The notes: a model not told the origin generated them from the sequence alone. Positions 9,291-15,688 are shown, counted from the first letter of the stretch. The stretch: DNA of 16,814 nucleotides from an uncultured Gemella sp. (GCF_900766305.1 NZ_CAAFUZ010000039.1:1-16814), one strand, 5' to 3'. Made by a program: numbers and translations.

Positions 9291-9887
9291 TTATTTTACG
9301 GCTTTTAGGATATAGTAACCCTTATTTTTCGAAACTACTTCTACTATTGAAAAAGTATCTTCTAATAATTTTTTACAACTAGCCATTCCTTGTTTTTTTT
9401 GTATAACTACCCAAAGCTCACCTTGAGCGTTTAGATGTTCATAACTATCTGTCATTATTTTATGTACAATTTTTTTCCCAGCTCTTATCGGTGGGTTTGT
9501 TAAAACTATATCAAAGTTTCCTTCAACATTATCAAAGGAACTACTTTCTAGTACTTCTACTTCATTTTCTATATTATTAAGTTCAATATTTTTTTTAGAT
9601 AATTCTAATACTCTATTGTTTACATCTACCATAGTAAACTTGTATGTTGGATATTTTTTAGCGAGGAATATAGATATAACCCCATAACCGCATCCAATAT
9701 CCGCAACTTTAGCATTTTCTTTATCTGTAGTGAAACTTTCTAACATTGTTTTAGTTCCAAAATCTACACTCTCTTTAGAAAATACTCCATTATCTGTATA
9801 AAATTTCAAATTCTCATTTGCTATTGTTGAGTTGATAATTTTTTCTCGACTTTCTGTCGTCGGATTATTTGTATAATAATGTTCCAT
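9291..9887 (-). CDS. Class I SAM-dependent methyltransferase, RsmC/YbxB-like
   Basis: This 198-residue protein has a Rossmann methyltransferase core. Motif I is ADIGCGYG (62-69), the acidic residue after strand 2 is D88 (VDVNNR), and motif IV is TNPPIRAGK (130-138). An NPP motif fits N-methylation of a base, and the RsmC family methylates guanine in small-subunit rRNA. The position between rplL and rpoB matches the B. subtilis gene ybxB, whose substrate is not established to my knowledge. A terminator-like hairpin lies 27 bases before the gene and no promoter fits between, so expression likely depends on read-through from rplJ-rplL. The ATG has AGAGGTG upstream. The fold is certain; the exact target is inferred. 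Confidence 0.9.
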   Translation of the reverse strand: MEHYYTNNPTTESREKIINSTIANENLKFYTDNGVFSKESVDFGTKTMLESFTTDKENAKVADIGCGYGVISIFLAKKYPTYKFTMVDVNNRVLELSKKNIELNNIENEVEVLESSSFDNVEGNFDIVLTNPPIRAGKKIVHKIMTDSYEHLNAQGELWVVIQKKQGMASCKKLLEDTFSIVEVVSKNKGYYILKAVK

Positions 9888-9913
9888 AATAAAGACACCT
9901 CTTAAAATGAAAG

Positions 9914-9957
9914 AAAATAGTATATCCCATAGCTAGACACTTGAGATATACTATTTT
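9914..9957 (-). terminator. Terminator/attenuator between rplL and the methyltransferase
   Basis: Perfect 13-pair stem (plus-strand arms 9914-9926 and 9945-9957) with an 18-base loop. The minus-strand T tract is interrupted (TTTTCTTTCATTTT), which suggests partial read-through. It follows rplL by 83 bases and precedes the methyltransferase ATG by 26. Confidence 0.75.
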
Positions 9958-10040
9958 TGTTATTATCATCGTATCAAATATTCTCAAATAGAATATTATT
10001 GTTTATTTACATCTATCTTTTTATCTACTTAGAATAGAAA

Positions 10041-10403
10041 TTATTTAACTTCTACAGTTGCTCCAACTTCTTCTAATTTAGCTTTGATTTCTTCAGCTTC
10101 TTCTTTAGAAACTCCTTCTTTAAGTGTTGCTGGCGCACCATCAACTTTTTCTTTAGCTTCTTTTAGTCCGTCTCCAGTGATTTCACGAACAACTTTGATT
10201 ACTTTAATTTTTGAGTCTCCAGCGTTAGCTAAAACTACGTCAAATTCAGTTTTTTCTTCAGCAGCTCCAGCAGCAGCTCCACCAACTACAGCTACAGGTG
10301 CAGCAGCAGTTACTCCGAATTCTTCTTCAATTGCTTTTACTAAGTCGTTTAATTCTAAAACTGACATTTCTTTGATAGCGTCTAAAATTTGTTCTTTAGT
10401 CAT
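10041..10403 (-). CDS. rplL: 50S ribosomal protein L7/L12
   Basis: This 120-residue acidic protein is full length. Residues 1-30 form the dimerisation helix hairpin, 33-50 the Ala/Gly/Val-rich hinge ([14 protein letters not shown]), and 54-120 the C-terminal domain that contacts translation factors, with [20 protein letters not shown] near 65-84. L7/L12 dimers attach to L10 to form the ribosomal stalk that recruits EF-Tu, EF-G and IF2 and supports GTP hydrolysis. The ATG has GGAGG 9 bases upstream. It lies 52 bases after rplJ in one transcript and is followed by a hairpin that would cut down transcription into the next gene. The identification is certain. Confidence 0.99.
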   Translation of the reverse strand: MTKEQILDAIKEMSVLELNDLVKAIEEEFGVTAAAPVAVVGGAAAGAAEEKTEFDVVLANAGDSKIKVIKVVREITGDGLKEAKEKVDGAPATLKEGVSKEEAEEIKAKLEEVGATVEVK

Positions 10404-10455
10404 TATAAATTTCCTCCGATTTTTAAATTATATGTTTTTAATATTTTTTTATTTA

Positions 10456-10956
10456 TTAAGCTTCTTGTTCAGCTTTTTGGTCTGCAACAGCTTTAACAGC
10501 TAAAGCAGTATTGCGCATTGGCGCTGTTAATACAGATAGTAACATTGAAAGTAATCCTTCGCGACTTGGTAATGTAGCGATAGCTTTAATTTCAGCTTGA
10601 TCTGCAACTTTTCCTTCTATAACACCAGCTTTTAGTTCTAAGTTTTCGTGTTCTTTAGCGAAATCGTTTAAAACTCTAGCAGGAGCTACAGCATCGTCTG
10701 TTGAGAAAGCAAAAGCATTTGGTCCAGTTAGAACTTCGTCTAATCCTTCAATTCCTGCTTGCTCCATCGCACGACGAACTAATGAGTTTTTATAAACTTT
10801 AAAAGTTAAACCTTCGTTACGCATGTTGTTACGTAATTCTGTTACTTCCGCAACGTTTAATCCACGGTAGTCAGCGATAACAACTGAAGAACTTGCTTTA
10901 ATTTCTTCTGCGATTTGATTTACTAACTCTTGTTTTCTCTCAATAGCTTTTGACAT
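10456..10956 (-). CDS. rplJ: 50S ribosomal protein L10
   Basis: The 166-residue L10 shows the opening helix ([17 protein letters not shown]), the [10 protein letters not shown] segment, [12 protein letters not shown] near 53-64 for rRNA contact, LTGPNAFAF, and a C-terminal helix ending [11 protein letters not shown] that binds L7/L12 dimers. L10 anchors the stalk to 23S rRNA and represses its own synthesis by binding the mRNA leader, for which a matching structure lies at 10998-11119. The ATG is preceded by AGGAGG at 7 bases. The usual upstream partners rplK and rplA are absent; a MerR-type regulator sits there instead, and rplJ has its own promoter. Confidence 0.98.
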   Translation of the reverse strand: MSKAIERKQELVNQIAEEIKASSSVVIADYRGLNVAEVTELRNNMRNEGLTFKVYKNSLVRRAMEQAGIEGLDEVLTGPNAFAFSTDDAVAPARVLNDFAKEHENLELKAGVIEGKVADQAEIKAIATLPSREGLLSMLLSVLTAPMRNTALAVKAVADQKAEQEA

Positions 10957-11119
10957 TGAACTTCCTCCTAAGTAGATTTATCAATTTCAGTACCATTAAA
11001 AAAACCTTCTTGCATGCGAGAACATACAAAAAGGCACATAAGTTTCTTTTCGAATTTTGTCCTCGGTAGGTTAATTAAGGATTTCTCCCCCTACTGTCTA
11101 CGGTACATTTTCAACTGAC
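10957..11119 (-). ncRNA. Ribosomal protein L10 leader
   Basis: The untranslated region before rplJ has the layout of the Firmicutes L10 leader. The distal part (about 11040-11110) contains ACCGTAGACAG, GAAATCCTTA and CCTACCGAGG, which correspond to the L10-binding structure. It is followed by a terminator hairpin (10998-11034) and then the rplJ ribosome site. L10, alone or with L7/L12, is expected to bind and favour termination when ribosomal stalk protein is in excess. Confidence 0.85.
10998..11034 (-). terminator. L10 leader attenuator terminator
   Basis: Minus-strand CCTTTTTGTATG, a 6-base loop, CATGCAAGAAGG, then seven T residues. All twelve positions pair, two as G-U. It lies upstream of the rplJ start, so it works as a regulated stop. 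Confidence 0.88.
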
Positions 11120-11125
11120 TTATTT

Positions 11126-11154
11126 ATTCTAATATATTAATTTTTATTTGTCAA
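11126..11154 (-). promoter_or_regulatory. Promoter of rplJ-rplL
   Basis: Minus-strand TTGACA (11149-11154), 17-base spacer, TAGAAT (11126-11131). Strong match to the housekeeping promoter. Transcript start near 11119. Confidence 0.85.
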
Positions 11155-11210
11155 TAGTTTTTTTAAAAAATTTTAAAATGAATTATAAATTTATTATTCC
11201 TACTATAAAA

Positions 11211-11621
11211 TTACTTATTTAATCTACTGTTACAAAATACATCTATAGCCTTAGATGTATATTCAGCCACACCTTCTCCAAATTTATCTATATTGCTTTT
11301 GAATTCTGGATTATGTACATAACCTTTTCCTATATATGAGAAAACTTCTATACTACAATCAAAAGCATAGTCATTCATATAATTATAAAGATCTTCTACT
11401 CTAGATTGAACTTCTTTTTCTTCTACGCTAATTCCATTTTTTTTATATTCTGCCATAGAACGGAAAACACTGTTAAATTTCTCTGTTACTATATCCTCCT
11501 TACCACTCTGTCTTTTCTTAGATTCTTCTATTGTTTCTTTACCATACTTTTCTATAGCTTGATCTTCATACTTATTTAAGTCTTCTTTTTTAAATCCATT
11601 AAATTTTTCTTCTATAGTCAT
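11211..11621 (-). CDS. Possible internal product: TipAS-like domain alone
   Basis: Inside the MerR-type gene, an in-frame ATG at 11619-11621 (codon 110) is preceded by AAAGGAG with 8 bases between GGAG and ATG, an ideal ribosome site. The product would be 136 residues, exactly the ligand-binding domain without DNA-binding or coiled-coil parts. Streptomyces tipA is known to make both TipAL and TipAS in this way. Expression here is inferred from the sequence only. The Gly-Glu codons that create the site may also be kept for protein reasons. Confidence 0.45.
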   Translation of the reverse strand: MTIEEKFNGFKKEDLNKYEDQAIEKYGKETIEESKKRQSGKEDIVTEKFNSVFRSMAEYKKNGISVEEKEVQSRVEDLYNYMNDYAFDCSIEVFSYIGKGYVHNPEFKSNIDKFGEGVAEYTSKAIDVFCNSRLNK

Positions 11622-11948
11622 TGTTTCTTCTCCTTTATATGTTTTTATTGTTTTTTCTATATTATGTAAAATTATTTCAAACTTTTCTTTCTCTTTTAAA
11701 ATTAACTCCCGTTGTTGTTCAAGTATTTTTAAATTTTCAGTTTCTCCATCTAACAGTTCTTTAATATCATTTAACTTAAACTTTAAACATCTATAAAATA
11801 GTATTTTTTGAAGTTTTTCTAGATTTTCATTAGTATAATCTCTATAACCATTATCTAGTTTCTTTGGAATTAATAATCCAATCTCATCATAATATTGTAG
11901 TGTTCTTGCACTCACACCTGTGAGCTTCACAACCTCATTTATCCTCAT
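11211..11948 (-). CDS. MerR-family regulator with TipAS drug-binding domain (Mta/TipAL-like)
   Basis: This 245-residue regulator has an N-terminal MerR winged helix-turn-helix (VVKLTGVSARTLQYYDEIGLL, 6-26; NGYRDYT, 33-39). A long coiled coil follows (about 72-108), then a C-terminal TipAS domain (110-245) closely resembling B. subtilis Mta and Streptomyces TipAL. The TipAS region includes KYGKETIEESKKR, the conserved Asp-Cys at 197-198 and YVHNPEF. Such proteins bind bulky hydrophobic or peptide antibiotics and then twist a promoter with an over-long spacer into an active form. Its own promoter has that 19-base spacer with a palindrome in it, so autoregulation is likely. An internal Shine-Dalgarno and ATG at codon 110 could yield the TipAS domain alone. 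No efflux gene is adjacent, so its targets are unknown. No clear terminator follows. Confidence 0.92.
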   Translation of the reverse strand: MRINEVVKLTGVSARTLQYYDEIGLLIPKKLDNGYRDYTNENLEKLQKILFYRCLKFKLNDIKELLDGETENLKILEQQRELILKEKEKFEIILHNIEKTIKTYKGEETMTIEEKFNGFKKEDLNKYEDQAIEKYGKETIEESKKRQSGKEDIVTEKFNSVFRSMAEYKKNGISVEEKEVQSRVEDLYNYMNDYAFDCSIEVFSYIGKGYVHNPEFKSNIDKFGEGVAEYTSKAIDVFCNSRLNK

Positions 11949-11975
11949 ATTTATTCCTCTATATTTTATAATATT

Positions 11976-11985
11976 TCACTAGTGA
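11976..11985. promoter_or_regulatory. Palindrome over the MerR-gene transcript start
   Basis: TCACTAGTGA is a perfect 10-bp palindrome, extendable to 16 bp with one mismatched pair (11973-11988). It falls at about +1 to +10 of the predicted transcript, a position suited to a repressor. Confidence 0.4.
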
Positions 11986-11992
11986 TATATTA

Positions 11993-12023
11993 ATTATATA
12001 CTATTACGTAACGTAAAGGTCAA
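11993..12023 (-). promoter_or_regulatory. MerR-type promoter with operator in a 19-bp spacer
   Basis: Minus-strand TTGACC (12018-12023), a 19-base spacer, TATAAT (11993-11998). A perfect palindrome TTACGT-T-ACGTAA (12004-12016) lies inside the spacer. The over-long spacer with a central dyad is the hallmark of promoters that MerR-family activators control by DNA distortion, so this is probably the autoregulatory operator. Confidence 0.85.
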
Positions 12024-12033
12024 TACTAAAATT

Positions 12034-12066
12034 AAAAAAATCGCTAGGAAAATTTCCTAACGATTT
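12034..12066 (-). terminator. Terminator of queT
   Basis: Stem of 13 pairs with one G-U (plus-strand arms 12038-12050 and 12054-12066), 3-base loop and seven T residues on the minus strand. It lies 11 bases behind the queT stop and separates queT from the MerR promoter. Confidence 0.88.
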
Positions 12067-12077
12067 ATTTATGAATA

Positions 12078-12605
12078 TTATTCAAAAACTTTTTTAAGAT
12101 CAATAGCTTTATTTAATGCTTCTGTAATAACAATACCAATTACCATTACAACAACTTGTGATAATAAAAGTGATCCGTAAATTGCTGTGAATGCTTCAAA
12201 TTCGAATGGTACTCTTGCAGAGTTTTCGCCGCTAAAGATAGTAATTTCATATGCAATAATCGGCATACAAACTACTAAGTAAATGACAATATTAAGAATA
12301 TGTCTAGCGATTCTATTTTTTACAAATTTAAATACAAAAACACTGATAGCTAACGCTAAACCTGTTCCTAAAGTCCCGAAGAACACATCTACAATACCAA
12401 GTGGACTAAAAATATTTGCTATTGCTACACCTAAAGTTATAGGGAACCAATATTTTTTACTAAATACCACTAATTGAGATAGTGATTCACTAATACGTAA
12501 TTGAATAGCACCGTATGAAAATGGTGCAATAGCAACTGTTAAAACAACGTAGATTGCTGCTATTAATGCTTGAATAGTTAATACTTTAACTGTATTATTT
12601 CTCAT
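12078..12605 (-). CDS. queT: Queuosine precursor transporter QueT (ECF substrate-binding subunit)
   Basis: This 175-residue membrane protein has about five or six hydrophobic segments (near 8-30, 52-68, 76-93, 102-122 and 143-163). The family signature AIQLRISESLSQL lies at 33-45, and the gap at 123-142 is polar. QueT is the S-component of an energy-coupling-factor transporter that imports a queuosine precursor (preQ0/preQ1) for the tRNA wobble base. The ATPase and T-component are shared and encoded elsewhere. The upstream preQ1-I type aptamer and attenuator support the assignment independently of the protein. The ATG has AAGGAG at 7 bases. It is a single-gene unit with its own promoter and terminator. 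Confidence 0.92.
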   Translation of the reverse strand: MRNNTVKVLTIQALIAAIYVVLTVAIAPFSYGAIQLRISESLSQLVVFSKKYWFPITLGVAIANIFSPLGIVDVFFGTLGTGLALAISVFVFKFVKNRIARHILNIVIYLVVCMPIIAYEITIFSGENSARVPFEFEAFTAIYGSLLLSQVVVMVIGIVITEALNKAIDLKKVFE

Positions 12606-12640
12606 TATATATCTCCTTGTCTTGTTTAAGAGAAAATAAA

Positions 12641-12670
12641 GAAGTACTGATTAAGAGAAATCAGTACTTC
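12641..12670 (-). terminator. Attenuator hairpin of the queT riboswitch
   Basis: Perfect 12-pair stem (arms 12641-12652 and 12659-12670), 6-base loop. On the minus strand it is followed by TTTATTTT and then the queT ribosome site, so it acts as a conditional stop. Its 5' arm begins within the aptamer's tail. Eight T residues on the plus-strand side mean it could also stop opposite transcription. Confidence 0.75.
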
Positions 12671-12704
12671 AAGTTTTTTTTATAGATGGATCTCTCAAAC
12701 ATCT
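12669..12704 (-). ncRNA. preQ1-I type riboswitch aptamer
   Basis: On the minus strand, P1 is AGATG (12700-12704) with CATCT (12684-12688). The 11-base loop starts with U and ends with C directly before the 3' P1 strand, as needed for the ligand-pairing C. The tail is ATAAAAAAAACTTGA, matching the A-rich tail of the class. The tail CUUGA can pair with loop UUGAG (two G-U pairs) as pseudoknot P2. The downstream gene queT is a classic target. The loop departs from the consensus I remember, so the subclass is less certain. Confidence 0.75.
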
Positions 12705-12769
12705 TTTATTATAATAAAGTCAGAAGACAAATAACCTTACCTATGTAAAATTAAATATCAACGTCATTT

Positions 12770-12799
12770 ATACTAACACATATTATATCCATTCGTCAA
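12770..12799 (-). promoter_or_regulatory. Probable queT promoter
   Basis: Minus-strand TTGACG (12794-12799), 18-base spacer, TAGTAT (12770-12775) with TGT directly before it as an extended -10. The transcript would start near 12763, about 60 bases before the aptamer. Confidence 0.55.
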
Positions 12800-12858
12800 C
12801 AAAAATATAAAAAAATTATAAAAAAATAATGTAATGCTAAAATTTTTATAAAAATATC

Positions 12859-12887
12859 TTGCATTTACAATTTTAATATGTTAAAAT
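12859..12887 (+). promoter_or_regulatory. Promoter of rpsT
   Basis: TTGCAT (12859-12864), 17-base spacer, TAAAAT (12882-12887) with an extended -10 TGT. Transcript start near 12894. The -35 is imperfect, which the extended -10 would offset. Confidence 0.75.
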
Positions 12888-12893
12888 GAGGTA

Positions 12894-12981
12894 GTTGTAT
12901 CTAACAACACTTAATTCATTGTAATTAAGAATATTAATTAATATTTCTTAGTAAAAAAACTATAATCAGGAGGTGAATCGA
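12894..12981 (+). promoter_or_regulatory. rpsT leader with alternative stems
   Basis: Three stems are possible: GTTGT/ACAAC (12894-12908), CTTAATT/AATTAAG (12910-12929), and a longer imperfect stem over 12926-12950. The second and third share bases 12926-12929, so they cannot form together. An S20-responsive switch is conceivable, but I recognise no named leader. Confidence 0.4.
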
Positions 12982-13224
12982 ATGCCAAACATTAAATCAT
13001 CAGTATTAAGCGTAAGAAAAGATGCTAAAACTAATGCTGCTAACACAGCTAAAAAATCTGAAATGCGTACAGCTATTAAAAAAGCTAAAGTAGCTAAATC
13101 TGAAGGTGCTGCTAACGCTGCAGAGTTAGTAAACCTTGCTTACAAAAAAATCGATAAAGCTGCTAAAACTAACTTAATCCACAAAAACGCAGCTGCTAGA
13201 TACAAATCAAACCTAGCTAAATAA
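12982..13224 (+). CDS. rpsT: 30S ribosomal protein S20
   Basis: This 80-residue protein is rich in Lys and Ala and is one of the few ribosomal proteins made only of helices. The opening MPNIKSSVLSVRKDAK and the end LIHKNAAARYKSNLAK match S20. It binds 16S rRNA early in 30S assembly. The start is the ATG at 12982, with AGGAGG 8 bases before it; an in-frame GTG three codons upstream overlaps the ribosome site and is rejected. It is the only plus-strand gene here, a single-gene unit with its own promoter, structured leader and terminator. In Bacillus rpsT also lies near holA, in the opposite direction; here a two-gene sulfur operon separates them. Confidence 0.97.
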   Translation: MPNIKSSVLSVRKDAKTNAANTAKKSEMRTAIKKAKVAKSEGAANAAELVNLAYKKIDKAAKTNLIHKNAAARYKSNLAK

Positions 13225-13231
13225 TTTTATT

Positions 13232-13260
13232 AACTACTCAGGCTTCTGAGTAGTTTTTTT
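13232..13260 (+). terminator. Terminator of rpsT
   Basis: AACTACTCAG, loop GCTT, CTGAGTAGTT, then a run of seven T. Ten-pair stem, eight bases behind the stop codon. Confidence 0.92.
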
Positions 13261-13271
13261 ATTACTAATTA

Positions 13272-13310
13272 AAGGAAGAACCTAGAAATATTTTTTCTAA
13301 GTTCTTCCTT
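13272..13310 (-). terminator. Terminator of the metI-malY-like operon
   Basis: Plus-strand arms 13272-13288 and 13294-13310 form 16 pairs with one mismatch around a 5-base loop. The minus strand continues TTTAATTAG, a weak T tract. It lies 11 bases behind the lyase stop codon, facing the rpsT terminator. Confidence 0.75.
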
Positions 13311-13321
13311 CTTGCGTAATT

Positions 13322-14506
13322 CTATTTATTACAATTGTTAATTATTCTATCAATAGCCTCTTTTACATTATCCGGGCTAGTTGCTAGATTTATTCTAATA
13401 TATTTATTATAACCTTTACCAAACCAATGACCAAAATCAATCGCTAAACCACATTCGTCTTGTATGAATTGTTTTGTTGTTTTTCCATCTAGTACTTTTT
13501 CTAAATTAACAAATACTAAATACGTTCCTTCTAATGGATATACCTTAATTTCTGGAACTTTATCTGCAAGAGTGTCATGTAGTAAAGTATAATTATACAA
13601 TACTGTTTCTTTTAATCCTTCAAGCCATTCATGCCCTTCTCTATATCCAGCTTCTAAAGCAATTTGCCCCAGTAAGCTAGGTTCCGCTTCTAAGTTTTCT
13701 TTTTTATATTTATCAAAAACCATTCTTACTTTTTCGTCAGGAATTAATAAAGTTGCATGAACCAATGAAGCAAGGTTAAATGTTTTCGATCCTGAATTAG
13801 CGACAATAAGACGATGATTATATTTTCCATCTTCCAGTGCTAATGCAGAAATTTGCTTGTGATTATTATATGTAAAATCTTGATGAATCTCATCAGATAA
13901 TACAAGTACATCATACTTCTCACAAATTTCAAAAACACGTTTTTGTTCTTCTAACGTCCAGACTCTACCTACCGGATTATGAGGTGAACAGTGAATATAT
14001 AATTTTACATTGTTATCACGAATCTCTTTTTCAAATGTATCGAAATCTATTTTAAATTCACCATTTTCCTCAAGTAACGGTGATTCAACTAATTTTCTAC
14101 CACTATTTCTAATAGAATTAGCAAATGGATAATATACAGGTGGCATAATTATAACTGAATCTTCTTTTTCCGTATACGCATGAATTACCCATAAAATTGC
14201 TTGGACAATACCAGGAGCAAATCTTATCCATTGCTTATCGACATTGACATCATACTTTTGTTTTTGCCATTTTTTATATTCATCATAATAACTTTCAGGT
14301 AACTTAGTATAACCGAAAACTCCATGATTTACACGTTCAATCAGCGCTTCTCTTATACTATCTGGAGTTTTAAATTCCATATCAGCTACCCACATAGCAA
14401 GTAAATCTTTATCTCCGAATCGCTCTTCTAAAGCATCCCATTTTAAACTATTCGTATTTCTTCTTTCAACATAATACTTATTTACAAATACTTCTACTCT
14501 ACTCAT
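13322..14506 (-). CDS. MalY/PatB-type PLP-dependent cystathionine beta-lyase
   Basis: This 394-residue fold-type I PLP enzyme matches MalY/PatB in length. Landmarks: WVADMEFKTP (39-48), the HNPVG loop with N177, D205 in LSDEIH contacting the PLP ring nitrogen, the Schiff-base K241 in SGSKTFNLA, and R371 in the IRINLA segment binding the substrate carboxylate. These enzymes cleave cystathionine to homocysteine, pyruvate and ammonia, and often cysteine to sulfide. The ATG is 12 bases behind the upstream cystathionine gamma-synthase gene, and its GAGG site overlaps that gene's stop, so translation is probably coupled. Together the pair makes the cysteine-to-homocysteine branch. An aminotransferase role is less likely. 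Confidence 0.9.
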   Translation of the reverse strand: MSRVEVFVNKYYVERRNTNSLKWDALEERFGDKDLLAMWVADMEFKTPDSIREALIERVNHGVFGYTKLPESYYDEYKKWQKQKYDVNVDKQWIRFAPGIVQAILWVIHAYTEKEDSVIIMPPVYYPFANSIRNSGRKLVESPLLEENGEFKIDFDTFEKEIRDNNVKLYIHCSPHNPVGRVWTLEEQKRVFEICEKYDVLVLSDEIHQDFTYNNHKQISALALEDGKYNHRLIVANSGSKTFNLASLVHATLLIPDEKVRMVFDKYKKENLEAEPSLLGQIALEAGYREGHEWLEGLKETVLYNYTLLHDTLADKVPEIKVYPLEGTYLVFVNLEKVLDGKTTKQFIQDECGLAIDFGHWFGKGYNKYIRINLATSPDNVKEAIDRIINNCNK

Positions 14507-14518
14507 TATTTCTGTCCT

Positions 14519-15604
14519 CTATACTTCTAAAGCTTGTGTAAAATCTTCTAATAAATCTTCAATATCTTCAACACCTACAGATATTCTCAATAAATCTGGT
14601 GTTAATCCATAAGAAAGACGTAATTCTTCTGGGATATCAAAGTGAGTTTGAGTTGTAGGGTACGTTACTAGTGTTTCAACACCACCTAAACTTTCTGCGA
14701 ATGTTGCAACCTTTAATGAACGTAGAAATGCATCAATCTTAGAAGCATCGTGAAGTTTAAAACTAAGCATAGCTCCTTTTTTCGGATACAGTACTTCTTT
14801 AACATTTGGATTTTTTTCTAACTCTTCTGCCAATTTCATTGCATTTTTCTCTTGTTGATTAAAACGTAATGGTAAAGTTTTTAAACTTCTAACGAATAGC
14901 CAACTATCAAACGCAGATAATACCGCACCCGTAGTATTAGAAATCCATGCTAACCTCTCTCCAATTTGTTCATCATTAGTAATTACAGCTCCAGCTAAAA
15001 TATCGTTGTGCCCTGTTAAATATTTTGTAGCTGAGTGAACAACAATATCAGCCCCCATAGTTAATGGTTTCTGTCTTAATGGCGTTAATAAAGTATTATC
15101 TACTATTAATAACGCATTCTTTTCTTTAGCGATTTTTGCAACTTTTTCAATATCAACTTCTTGCATTAATGGATTAGTTGGTGTTTCTATAAATACAGCT
15201 TTAGTATTTTCTGTAATTTTCACTTCAAGATCATCTTCATCTGTAAAATAGACAAACTTCTGTGCACCTTTACGTTCAAGTTCATCAAAATATCTAAAAC
15301 TTCCACCATATAAATCTCTAGAAACTAGAAATTCACTATTCAATTCAAACAATTCAAAAACTAATTGAATAGCACTCATACCTGAACTCGTTGCTATCGC
15401 ACGACATCCTTCTTCAAGTTCACATAATCCCTCCTCTAAAATTGTACGAGTAGGATTTTTTGTTCTTGTGTAATCATAACCTGTACTCTCACCTAGTCCA
15501 GGATGCGCATATGCTGTAGATAAATATATCGGTGTTACAATTGCTCCCGTTACTTTGTCTTTTCTATTTCCTAATTGAGCTAACTTAGTTTCAATTTTCT
15601 TCAT
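14519..15604 (-). CDS. metI: Cystathionine gamma-synthase / O-acylhomoserine sulfhydrylase, MetI-like
   Basis: This 361-residue member of the Cys/Met-metabolism PLP family is closest in my memory to B. subtilis MetI (ETKLAQLGNR, PIYLSTAY, ETPTNPLMQE, AESLGGVETL, TYP-TQTH-DIPEE). The active site includes Y45 and R47 (DYTRTKNPTR), D169 (VDNT), Schiff-base K194 (SATKYLTGH) and R340 (LLRISVG). It joins an O-acylhomoserine to cysteine (cystathionine) or to sulfide. I chose ATG 15604 because GAGG lies 9 bases upstream and it gives the family start; the ATG at 15619 has no good site and contains part of that Shine-Dalgarno. It leads a two-gene operon with the lyase. No S-box or T-box is visible in the short leader, so control is probably at the promoter. 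Confidence 0.9.
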   Translation of the reverse strand: MKKIETKLAQLGNRKDKVTGAIVTPIYLSTAYAHPGLGESTGYDYTRTKNPTRTILEEGLCELEEGCRAIATSSGMSAIQLVFELFELNSEFLVSRDLYGGSFRYFDELERKGAQKFVYFTDEDDLEVKITENTKAVFIETPTNPLMQEVDIEKVAKIAKEKNALLIVDNTLLTPLRQKPLTMGADIVVHSATKYLTGHNDILAGAVITNDEQIGERLAWISNTTGAVLSAFDSWLFVRSLKTLPLRFNQQEKNAMKLAEELEKNPNVKEVLYPKKGAMLSFKLHDASKIDAFLRSLKVATFAESLGGVETLVTYPTTQTHFDIPEELRLSYGLTPDLLRISVGVEDIEDLLEDFTQALEV

Positions 15605-15645
15605 TAAACAATACCTCATTTTATTAATTTCTTTTCAACATTACT

Positions 15646-15654
15646 ATTATAACA
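15646..15654 (-). promoter_or_regulatory. Extended -10 promoter of the metI-like operon
   Basis: Minus-strand TGT followed directly by TATAAT (15646-15651) makes a strong extended -10. The -35 at 17 bases (TTTATT) is poor and lies within an inverted repeat, which suits activator-dependent control. The start near 15640 leaves a leader of only about 36 bases. Confidence 0.65.
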
Positions 15655-15663
15655 TTATATTTG

Positions 15664-15688
15664 TTCAGAATAAACTAATTTATCTGAA
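15664..15688. promoter_or_regulatory. Candidate operator of the metI-like operon
   Basis: The plus-strand arms TTCAGAATAAA (15664-15674) and TTTATCTGAA (15679-15688) form an inverted repeat with one extra base, centred at about -36 of the predicted start. A further TTCTGAA occurs at 15701-15707. Repeated half-sites over the -35 region point to a LysR- or MarR-type regulator. This is inferred; no matching known box is recognised. Confidence 0.45.

Noticed and set aside
9977..9997. AATATTC/GAATATT stem and TTGAGA/TTGATA boxes behind rplL as a methyltransferase promoter
   Set aside because: Spacing and -10 matches are poor, and any transcript would run at once into the strong hairpin at 9914-9957.
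10084..10503. Plus-strand open frame of 139 codons opposite rplL and rplJ
   Set aside because: It is antisense to two certain ribosomal genes, has no ribosome site, and its Ser/Ala-rich product mirrors the Ala/Glu codons of L7/L12.
11155..11210. Terminator behind the MerR-type gene
   Set aside because: The stretch is just A and T runs; no stem with a proper loop and T tract is convincing.
12973..12981. GTG start for S20 three codons upstream
   Set aside because: The GTG overlaps the AGGAGG site, and the ATG at 12982 gives the conserved MPNIKS start at 8-base spacing.
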